In this document: positions 12,001 to 24,000 of the stretch, in pieces | Layout of the letters: each line of letters begins with the position of its first letter | How positions within the stretch are numbered: the stretch's first letter is position 1 | Assembly (NCBI RefSeq): GCF_000224145.3 | Contig: NC_020167.2 | Span: forward strand, 2,557,611 to 2,621,610 | Reading direction: 5' to 3' | Source: Ciona intestinalis | Taxonomy: Eukaryota; Chordata; Ascidiacea; Phlebobranchia; Cionidae | DNA: 64,000 bases | The notes under the pieces: generated by a model | Told to the model about the DNA's origin: nothing | Databases searched by the model: none | What the model saw: only the letters and a program-made list of their open reading frames with translations | Made by a program: the position numbers and the translations under genes

Positions 12001-15000
12001 CAGCTGCCTCGGCTTCTTTTTCACCTACAACATTGGTTGAGTCAATTCAAATGTAAAATGATCGAAGGTGCATATTTTTCGTAAGTAAGTAACTGGCACA
12101 TATCAGACAGAAGGGGATTTTTGACCACAAGAAAAGCTGTGCCAGCTCGTCAGTGGACATTAGTGGTATACATATGAAGTTTAGATAATTCACCTGGACA
12201 TATGCCCCATACGTTTATCCGTGTATTGGTGTATTTCTGCGACATACCACACAAAAGCACAGTTTTAGAAAAACTAAACATATACCTTTGTTCATTTGAA
12301 CTGAGAGGGCATGGATTTCACGTTGTGCAATCAGTAAACTTGTCCTGTCTGCATGGTCCTCTGGCGTATGTTTCAATAGATCCTGTAAAGAAAAAGAAAA
12401 TCAATAAACCAGTATAAAATAGAGCAGTGTCACAAATGAAGTCGTACGTCACCTTTATAATGAGTTCGTATCGTGGTATTCTTTGAACTGGTTTAATCAT
12501 GAGGTCCGACAGACCTTGTTTGTCGCGATTCTCTCGCTGGCATTGCTGCAACAGTTCAACTTCGATTAGAAAGCTTATAAATTTGGGCAAAGTGCAGCAG
12601 ACGTATAGGTTATGACGTACAGCATTAAATCATTGTCTTTTTAAAGTATACGGTCCTGACATCTGCAAAGCAACCGCAGACAAACAAAGACAACGGTTTG
12701 CTTTCTCATATATAATGACTGCTGATCAAAGGATGAATCAGAAGCGGCCATCGTCGAAAACACGGTAATGTATTAGCAAACATGGCGGATCATCTTCAAA
12801 AAGCAGCGGCGAGCGGAAAGCGAAGAACAAATAAATATTCGCTCACAAGATTTACCAGGGGGAACCATTACCACTGTCAGCAGACTAATTCACAAGCATG
12901 TAAGATGTTTATTAGGCTTATCTTCAACTAATAAAGAAACATCTTCTGTGTATTTGAACGCAACAAACTAATAAAAAAAACATTTGTATTTTAATCTTTG
13001 TAGAAATCTCACTAAAGTTATACAAATCAGGTCAAACCCAACCCGTTATCGTGATAAGCAGTATTGGGATCAACCGAATTGTTGTTTTATTATATATATG
13101 CCTAACCTAAACCGTGATTTGGGATCCCAAGTGTACAGCAACTTAACTACCAGAGGACACACAATTAAAGTAGCGTGGCAGGAGGGTAAAAACTATAATT
13201 TCTTAGAATAACATTCTATTTGACAATAATAAAAAATGATGACAGAAAAACTTTGTTTTTAAAGATTACGTCCCATTGTATACGTTATCGTGTCATTTAA
13301 ATAATAAACCATGTAACATGTCGCAGTTGTCTTGCGCTGCACTTCCCTATAACGATATAGTCATATATGATACATATATGTGGTTACATAGCTTCGGGGC
13401 ACTGGCAAAGCAGGACGGCCAACCTAATCAATTGCAATCAATCACAGTTTATGCTTGTCGCATTAGAAACGACACGGGGTGTTTTTGCTGCCACACAGGA
13501 ATATACAAAGGGAAACAATGTCTACCTATGTCAAGTTTTGGAAACAAATGAGCTTTGCAAGTTAAAATCTAACAGGGAAGGTTTTGCTGGGTTCAGGGAG
13601 AGAGCTTATCATGAGAAGCTCCTTTATCGCTGTTTACACTAACTGTGTACATTCTGCTATTTAAAGCGTATAAGTATTGCCATTAAACAATTTATATTAC
13701 ACGCAAATGGCGCTGACTTGACATTAACCGCACTTGAGTGCTTCGAACAACCGTTAGAGGGTTCGCGCCTATAAACTACTGACTATGCATATTTGTTCTG
13801 TAAGCTGGGATATGATCAATGTCATTATTTCTCGCCCTTGTGTGCTTAGCCACTTATACCAACAACGGAGACAAAATGAGACATCTGTTAAGTTTAACAC
13901 CTGCTATATTACAAATATACCATGCGTTATGACAATATACACTGGCTTGCGAATTAAGGATCACGAACCAAAATATACAAGCTAAACTAAATAAACAATA
14001 GAAGTGAACATTACCTCGAGGAAGAGCTTGAATGCGGTCTTTGCTTGCGTAGCGATGGTGACGGCTTCTCTGGCGTTCAAAAAGTTCTTGATGTAACTGG
14101 TGTAGGCTTCCAGTAGCATATCCTTATTGAACTGCGGCAAATGAAAACCCGGTTAGAGAACCGTGATAGGTTACAATCGTATAATGGTTCAAGTTACATT
14201 TGCAAATGCTTCAAGAGCAACGCCTTCAAGCGTGTGCAGGTGGAAGAGAAAAATGCCGAAAATGCTCATTTATCAGCATTAAAATGGGCCGTAAAGCGAG
14301 AAGATAATCAAAGAGTGGAGAGGGTGGGGTGAACGCCCGCGAAGTCGGTTTGCCACGTGATAACTGGGGCAAATATGATAGAATATGCTTTGAATATGAT
14401 TCAGAACCGTCAGTGCCAAACTACTGAATTTATACCACAACTTTTTCCGTAAATGATAAACTGCCATTTAGTCTATAGATTGTTTACAACCTAAATCGAG
14501 CTGTCTGAACGTTACAGCAACAGACACAATGTCTTAAAGGCATGTGACGTTTCTTTATACGGTTGTCTTTCTGCAACAACAAGCAAGTCGAGCGTGGTGC
14601 CGGTGTTAGCTGGGATGTCCTACACCAAATATGGGATTGCATCACGTGAGAAGGCAGTTCTCCCTGTTTGCTATAGTAGACAGCGAAATGTGTTTACGTG
14701 CTTTCTACGGAGGCTAATCGCTTTTCTGTCTTGCGTGTGACCTTTCGTGCGGGATGGGCGCTTACGGAACAGGTTATGTAACAATTGGAATTGATAAACT
14801 TGCAGCGTTCGTAACATAGCACACAAGCGCAAAAAATATAATAGGAGGCCGAGACCGCATATTCAATGCGCAAATTTTCTCACCGATTCTACTCGTTTTA
14901 AAAGTTTCCTTACATGTGCAGCATGCGTGGTGAAGCAAGGATGGAAACTTAAACCATGAACCTTTTGATGGGCTTGTGGGAGTGCCCGACCAGCGCAAAA

Positions 15001-18000
15001 CAACGGCGGGTCTTATTTACTTTCAATTAATAAAGGTACTTGAATATAGGAGAACGCAGATTTTGCTGGACGGAATGCAAATTCAAGCACAAGCACCGAT
15101 GCAAAACACCACGGTTTATTCCGACACCACCGTATGCTGCGTAATATAAAGTTGGTATCAGTTTGACCATAGTATACTGATGTCACTTCAGTATACTATG
15201 GTTTGACTGTTAACTTCCCATAATGTTATTTGGCGGTATTGTACTTAAATATTTGCGTTCCTTGTGTTTTATTTATTCGGGTTCGTAGAAACTCATCTTA
15301 AAGGTTGTGAACGTATCTAAATCTAATTAGACATAGCCATTGTGATGATTCCAAGCAACTGAATACACCAAGTGAGCTTCTACAAAGTAAGTATGAACAT
15401 TAACAACAAAATGTCAAATGAGAATGTTGCCTGATGTTACGGCATGCAAGGTTACCAAAAACAACAGAACGCGGAGTTTACATGGCGGCAATGGTGATAT
15501 ATGGGCGGGACGACAGCAATGTTGAGCCTCTAATGACTGGTTGGCAACGCATGTTTTCAGCAGTGGAATCTCAACTGTTCTGGGGATGTTTTACCACAGG
15601 CGTGCCAGGCTATCATTATGCGATTACAGAACTGCTGGTAATGCGGTAAGCACCGAATAAACATAAATTAAAGGAGATTACAGTGGGGACGGTGCTAGGA
15701 GGCGCACAAAAACAAAAATGTGCGTGTGTGGTGTATATCTTTTGAAATAAAACCGGGTTTGGTTACTCAATTTAAGTTATAAGGTTAGACAGTTTAATAA
15801 AAAATGTGGCCGTTTAGGAACCGAAACTGAGCGGCCCTGTTCTTTCGGTTTTCAACCAAAAAAAAATATATATATAAACGACCCTTGTAAAGGCAGTTAA
15901 AGGCGGTTTTTGTATTTGATACAGCGATCCCGTCACGTAAAAGCAAAACATAATAAGTAGGCCACGCATGTATTCCTATGGTGATCGTTTCGTCACCTGG
16001 GTACATGGATACGTACTACGCCAATGTAAACATAGCACATATAGTACTAAGGCACACGGTGTGCTTCTGCTACACGCTCTGTTGAATAGGAAAGTTTAGG
16101 CACGATCGAACGTCGATTCGTTATCGATCATCTAAAATCGAAGCACCTGCGTAGCCGCACACGTCGAGGCTAAATGAGCCGCGCTGCAAAGAGCAAAATA
16201 TGCTCAATATATAAAGATAAGTAAAGGTCGCCTACTTGCTCGAAAACGCCGAAATGCTGCGTTATTTATTACACGAGAGAATGCAATTTGCGTTTGCCTG
16301 GACGAAAATAGAAAGCGTAATGTAAATCCGAACTGACTTGAGAGGTCACCCTGCTGAAATTGGCTTCGTGACTAAAATTAAAACTAAAGTGGGCGTATAA
16401 AAATTCCAACAGTAAAATGTTCATTTCATGAAATTGTTTACTAAGGTTGAATCGTTTTAAAGAAATACCCAGACAAAGTCAAAATAATCTACCTTCCTGA
16501 TTGCTTTATTTGCATCTCGTTTAATATGCTCGCTTTAACCATTGAATAAAATGATTTAAACAATTAATTGGTTACGTGTGGACGTGGTTCGCAACATGTC
16601 TTGAAGTTCGTGGTAAATTTAAAATCAAATTAAAATGATCGGAATGCGCGGTTACAAGGCAAAATCAAATTACGAGATAAAAACGTCATTGTATTTCATA
16701 ATATGCGTGTGGCCGGGTTTATGACATACGTTGACGTCAAGAACATTTTGAAGTGCATTGCCGAGAACGAATTTCTCGTATATTATCTACAATGTAAATT
16801 TAATGCATTTTCTCGCGAATTTCGCCTAATGGCTTCGGTAGCTGCGATTTGATAGCCTTTTAGTCTGCAGCCGGTTTCGCTTGTGTAGTTTACGATGCGT
16901 TATGGGGCCACGATCAAAGAATCTAAAAGCGACGTAGGGTCAACCAAGCTCTGTTTCTGTTGCCGTACACTTTCACCAGCAACCCGTGAGAACAAAACGC
17001 TGGAAAAGGTACAGGTTGCCAGAAATGGTTGGTTTAACGCTAGGCCTCTTAACTAGAGGAAGCGGTCGGCTTAATAGCCCCAAATATAGACCCTCGTGAC
17101 GTCACCGAGTAGCATGAAATCACGTCAGCGAGGAAAAGTAGACTCGTCTAATATGATAAACTATTTTCTTGACTAAGTATTTATACCAGGTACAGGAAAT
17201 ACTAACAGACAAAAAAGGGGTTTAAAAGCGCATTCTAAGACTCCAAATGCAAAAAGTTTTTTGTACAAATGTTATATAATTATCGAACAGCAAGCACGTA
17301 AATGGGTAGGATTGTTTACACGCTTATAATGCCATTCTGTTTGCAGTAATTGTATCAGATACTTCTTTATACAACTGAAGATACCAGCATTTGTGTTTTA
17401 TACAAATTACCATATTACGAAGGTATGTTTATATTGTTGATACACACAAGCACGTTGTATTACGTAAAGTGACATATTCTCACACCGCATCCTGTACCAA
17501 GACAACATGCCAAACAAATCGTGTACAACTGAGCTTTGCTTTGCTTTGCGAATAAGCTAAATGACGATCGTTGTTTGGGTTCATATTTTGCAAAAAGTGA
17601 AATGCAGCCGATTTGTATGCGTCTGTGGTCGCATGCGCAATGATGCAGCAAAAGTTTACCGCAATAACATTTTGGTTACGGAACATACGACCGCTGAGTT
17701 GCATCGCCAGGTTAATGTACAATTGACGTCACTGAAATGACGTTGACGAAACATGCTTTAGTGGCAATGCGCACAACAACACGATAACACGACCATCCCT
17801 TCTAGTTTAGAAAGCAAGAGTGGCCTCCTCGAATTTAAAGTACATGATAAGCGGCCGCGTTGTTCGAGTTTGTGTGACCAGGTGTGTAATACAACCACAA
17901 TAATGCCGTGTTTAAGTATTACAAACCACACACACAGCACACACCGTGTACTACAATCAATACACGAGCTATATTAAGAACCACCCTCGTTTTTATTGAA

Positions 18001-21000
18001 CAACAAAATTGGCTAAGTTAAGTGCTACAGTACATGTGACACTCTTGCATGACGTCAGACACTGCAACAAACCAGATTTAACCGATGGGGAGCGGTGTAA
18101 GTTGGTCAAATGTGATCAGTATCGAATACACATCCGCGAATCGGAATTTGAGGTAAATGGTGCACAACGCGAGAAAAAGTGACGCTTAAGCACAAAAATA
18201 AAGAGAAATCATTTAATAACATTTGTTTGCGTACATGCCACATTTCGCAGGTTGTAAACTTGAGTTATAAACTAATAGACGTATGGTACCTCGCCGTTTT
18301 TGTTTTTATAAAGCATCACTTCGTCATTGTGGTACATAACTAGGGTGGGGGGACGGGATGTCTCTAGCACATAATACTCAAATATTCTGATCGTGTTTTA
18401 AACAATTACCAACGGATGGTATAGTTGTGGGGATATAAATTCATTGAATGTTCTTTGTTTATTACCAAACAAGACAAAAAAATATGATAAAAAGGTGTCC
18501 CATATTTTCCCACTCCACTATGCGTATGCACAAACCCTTCAAGAAATAGCCAATTAGCATCATAGCTGCCCTGCGGACTGGGGCACGTTACAAATCAATA
18601 TCTTCGGCACCTACCATCGATATGTAGGTCGATACAACGTCCTATAAGGAACGATGAATCAAAAAGTAATGGAACGAATAGTAACTGCGTGTACTGGCTA
18701 GTAACTCTATGACAGCGATAAATTTTAACTCCTTTTGATGGTTCAAAATATGACTTGGAGCGACATACAGAACAGTTTATGAGTCCGTCTTGGTAATTAT
18801 TCTGCCCCTCAAATACCACAAAATGTACACAAACGTATCGTTTGAAAAAATCATACACACCGCTCGAACTGTAGTACTTTTCAGCAAAGCCGGTCCAGCT
18901 CAGAAACTACAACTTAAACAAATATTTGCGGACAATTATTTGCTTAACTATTGCTCTAAAAACTCATTATGTCAGAAGCGTTCACTCTGCGTCACGGAGT
19001 TCAGAGTTTCTACGTACGTTAACACTGATGTCTGATGACTACTCGGTCGGTATTTTGGTGTCAAACGAAAATGTCAAATATTTTCATTATATTTTTTGGT
19101 ATATAGCGAGATGGGCGTTATAGCAGCAAACCGTTTTCAGTGTATAAATTTAAGGCCGTCCGATTTACGAGACTTTCCATTTACCATTTAAAACCAGTAT
19201 AAGCATTGTCCCACAAAGTATTAAAATAAAACGACAATTTTCACTCAGTCTGTTGATAAGAACACGCGATCTAATAGTTTTCGAAAAATTTTAAATTCAT
19301 GGAAACAATCGCTACAGTGACTAAATATTATTATGCTTGCCCCTCCCTGTGTGTTTGACATCATTGGAACGCCAGGCATTCGTCAACGCGAAGGGAAGGG
19401 CTCCTGTTGACCACCGCCGTTGTTGGGCAAAGATCACGCTTATTATGCACGCAGCGCATATTTCGTTGGTGATTCGTCCGCTTTTGTCCATAGAGCAGTA
19501 AACAAAGCAACCTACTATACCACCGCACAATATCGGAGCGTTTATTGAAACCACCATTTACTAGAAGTAACATGCGTAATTAATGCGATCAACAATTCTT
19601 TTCTGGTAAATATGACACTGGTTCTTCGGAATGTGGAATATAACTGGACAATGTGCGACATAACACTACGGCTCTGTCTTTGAGGGGCGGTGGACTAAAA
19701 TGACATTCAAACACAAGGCGTTCTATGTTAAACGAAATTACCAACGTCGTAAACTTAACGATATCACAACTAAGCGATAAAACGCCGGCAGAATTACGAC
19801 CTACTAACTTGGTCGCGGCGAAACAGGTGACAAGTCAAACACACTCACCGACTGAATGAAGACATCGCCAATTTTTACAGACTCTGGGTCCCAGTTTTCA
19901 AAACATTCTTCAACGTTTTCAAAAAACTTTTCGTGGTGCTGCAGTATTTGGGGTATCTGGAAAAACATCTCATCCACAAGACGTGGCTCACATACGACGT
20001 GGTTTTCTGGTTGTTTCAGTGGCTTGAAGTAAGTCTGCAAACGAAAGAAAGTAAAATAGAGATATGCAATATCTTAATGGGTATGGCAAAGCTGCAATAA
20101 CTGTGAAATCTGTTTAAAGGTTTGTATATGTCCCAATTTAAAAATAGACGCACATAACCCGATTTTATAATCAATACTGCTGCAATCAATAGCAACTGCA
20201 AGAGGTATTGTTGAGATGCTAGTAAAAGTCGCTTAAAAACGTGGTGAATAAAAATCTCTGCAACCACAACATGCCTCGTATTAAAGCAATTGTGGATGGG
20301 TTTGCCAAGGAAGGGGCGTGAGAATTTGGGGTTTCGGCTTTAAATAACTGGCGGGAACAGGTGATTTGAGCCGCGTCATCCGCTGCCATTTCCCTTACAA
20401 ACTTAAATTCACCCTAACCCATGCAAGGTTGCTCAAAATATAAATGACACCCTTTTTACTGATAACACAGATCGTTTTCACAGAAAATGAAATTCTTAAC
20501 AGATTAAAGTTATAAACGGTCGAATTCGTTTAGATGTTTGCGTCACCTTTATTGTCCGACGTTGTATAAATTATTAACGCAGGTCAGGCACGGTTACATG
20601 CGGGCGTTTTATTTCAATTTCTAATTGAACCAGACTCCAGTATTTGTGGACGGTAATCTATCGATGAAACCGTCTGTTTATTTTGACCCACCATGAGTGA
20701 TAGCGGAGTATTGGTATGTTAAAACTCTGCATGTTTGAAATGAATCGAGGGACAAACAAATATATAGGAAGTTGTTGAAATGACGATATGTTCAGATGTA
20801 ATTTGTACACGGGGAGTTTGAGTTCATCTATTTCGACGATTGATTGCCTGGTCCGCTGGCCGTGATTCAGATAACACACTTGGACTTCCGAATTCGAGGC
20901 TATCTGCTTGTCAAATTTTGCGACAAAATCAAGCAACAGAGGTTTTCTCATCTTACAGTGCTATTGTCTGCGCAGTTTCCTCAAACGAAATCGGTCAGCG

Positions 21001-24000
21001 AAATAGTTCGTAAGTGTGGTGGCAGTGAGCGTTCAGTGGGCCGAAACGAACGCGAAAACTCAGACAGGTGTTCGGTTAGGAATTTTGAACGCCCTAAGTG
21101 CACTCGAGCATTTAACTGATTTCTCTGAAGCCAAGTATCCAAAACAGCTATCTTGGCGAGCTGTTTTAAACACTTTACCGATACACAAGTCATGCTCGGA
21201 TTTTATCACAACACGGAGAATGGTGACGAATAGCCGGGGGTAGAAAATATGACCAAATTCTGCAATGTAGCGCTCATACCAAACTGTAGTTAACACCTGG
21301 CAACGCGTTATACCAGGACACTGCCTCATTACCGTTGAACGTGTTATGCCCAGAAGCAAGTAAGAGGAAAGTAGATAACTACACAAGCATGCAATTACAC
21401 CTGGTACTAAGTGCATGTTTTGCCAAGTAAAATTTGTCGCATAAGTTAAATACATGGAGCTGGCATGTTAATGGCTACAACCAGGAAATTAAGGCTCGGC
21501 AACTACTAAAAGCGACAAGACTGTCTCAGCACTTACCTCGTATAAAATCCGTAGCGAGTTGACGTACGATTCCTCTGTTTCCAGCAAATTTCTCACCACA
21601 TGTTTTCTCATATCCTTAAAACAAACAATTAACCGTTTACATAACAAGTAGAAGTAAACCACACTTCTTATGGCAAATAGTTATATATCAGTATAATAGA
21701 AGTTACATATGGTGGTACCGATTGGAACCAACGCTTGTGTATTTACGGAATTACACGCCAATGAGTCATTAGGTGTGTCATTGGGAAGTCAAAAACACAT
21801 CTTCGACAAATTACGAAGACGCGTTTGTTGGTGTATTATTATGTAACGTAAACCACGTACCAGTTTATCAACTTGGAATCCTAATCCTCTGCTGCCAGCA
21901 GCGCGAGGTAGGGTAGCTGAATGAATACGGTCCACCGAGTTTGAAAGTTGCTTTGTGTGCTTGAGGGGCGATTCCGTTGGTGGTGGTATCCTGTTATCTC
22001 CCATTACATCATTAAGGGATGGTGCTTGTACGATCCCAGCGCGTCTTCCTCTTTCGGATGCTTTTTGTACAAGACGATTTTCGAGTTTGTCCATTGGTAC
22101 AGGTTCACTACACGAACGTGTATGGACGACTGGCATCTTTTCGGGGATAGCTCCAGTCATGCTCTCATACATCTGCTGAAACTGCTCCTCTTCTTTTTCA
22201 AAAATGTCCTCCACCACCGGATCAACCGATGCTGCTATTTGGATGTGAAGTTCGTTCTGGATGAAGTTGTTTAGAGGAACAGTCTCTTTGGATTTCATTT
22301 GTTCAATCTGCGCTCTTTTGCGCGATTTTAGTGTCATGTTTCGACGGGCACTTCTTGGAGACATAACAGTGTGTTCGGCGAGCAATAATTTGGACATCTC
22401 TTCAATCGAATGTGTCATGTCCCCGATACCAGATGACGGGAGAACGTTATCTTTTGTATGATTTCCGGAGTGCTTTGTAGATTGGTAAATATGAAACTGG
22501 TTCAACTCGCCAAGTTCATCAGTTTGTTCTGATAAAGCCGGTTCGCTTGACGAGTTGTACAGAGCAGGGCTTTCCATTTCCGCATTCATGCTCCCAATTA
22601 AACCGGCTGTTAAAACAGCATTGGCGTTCGGATCGCTAAAGGATTTTTTCTTGATGGTCTTTCCACCTGTTTTGGTGCCTTGAACAGCAAGTGTGTGGTC
22701 TTCTTGTTCTTTACGTTTTTCAGGCTCATTGACCAATTTGTCACTGGCATCATCGGGCAAGGACGTGTTCTCACTATATAATGACAAATCACTGACAGAA
22801 TTACGATCCGGTACAGTCTCTGCTGTATCATGTTGGTTTAATGAAACTATATAACTGCCGTCTACTGCACCGTCTTCCGTCCCTACTAAGTCTTTGCCAC
22901 GGACTGGAATCGGGTCACTCAAGGAACGAACGGATTCATTACTAACATCTGAACCACTGTGTCCCGCGGCAGAGTATTTCCTTCGCCTTCTGTTGTTGTT
23001 AGAAGGGCCATTTTGAAACTCACTTTTATCCAGAATTTCATCCTCGCCAAGTGTAAAGCCAGGATGGGCAAACGGTGCGCTCATTGGAGAGCCCTTAGCT
23101 GTGACGTCCTCTTCTGTGTAGCAGCCCTCGTCTATCTCCACTGTGCTCGGCGGTGGCGGGCTACACGCACTGTTCGCACTGCCTTTGCGTAATGCAGTAG
23201 AAAGTGAAACGACGCTGCTCTTTCTCGAAGAGGTGGAAATTGTTGAGGAATTATTACTTACACCGGAAGCCGATGACGAAGTAACCACCGCGTGACGCGC
23301 CATGTCATCACATACGACAGGGGCTTGCGTAGTCCGAACGTGAGGTGATACTTGCACCGACGCCGGCTTGTTGGCGCTGTAGCTGGCAAACTTGGGCGCA
23401 ACATATAACGGTGAACCGTTGATAGAAATATCTCGTAAAGTAGGAGTAAGATCATTTAGTTCCGATTGTAATACTGCTGCGTCATTACTTGATGCCCAAG
23501 AGTCTGTAGTTGTGCCATTACAAACAGTCGTATTATTTAGCGAGGCATCGCTTGGGAGAGTCTTATCATACTGTCTCAACTTTCTGTCCGTTTCTTCAAA
23601 GCTCCACACTGGAGTGGGAGGCGGCTTATGCGAAACAACTTGCTTCGTCAACGTAGTGTATGCTTCAGGGTTAGAAGCTGTACTATCAGTGCTCTGCGAG
23701 CGTGTGTGCTTGTGGCAAGCATTGCTGGAACTTGAAGAATTCCTTTGCGCCTCTGAGCTGTTGGAATGACCTCTTACCAATGTCCGTGGAGTCTGTGCTG
23801 CGGCATTCCTTTCAGTGGTTTGTTTTGCGTTGATCACATCCGCCACATGTAAAACAGAATCGTCTTGGTTATGTTTCAATTTATCGCAAGGCGACCCTTT
23901 AACGAACATTGGCTCACTTGACAAAACCTGGGGGTCACTCAAGTTTGTTTCTTTTGGTAAGTGCATAACGGTAACCAAGGACTGCTTGTGACCGAGCGAC

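Larger units (their letters stand above)
14132..19848 (-). other. Large ARHGEF17 intron
   Basis: 5.7 kb between two DH-domain exons. I see no convincing exon or RNA gene in it. It contains the hairpin at 15166-15202, a MITE-like copy at 18338-18521, and scattered TGACGTCA octamers (for example near 16731, 17098, 17724 and 18050). Short open frames here have no recognisable domain or splice context. Confidence 0.7.

Noticed and set aside
15434..15649. 71-codon plus-strand frame in the large ARHGEF17 intron
   Set aside because: No homology that I recognise and no supporting splice sites; its length is expected by chance.
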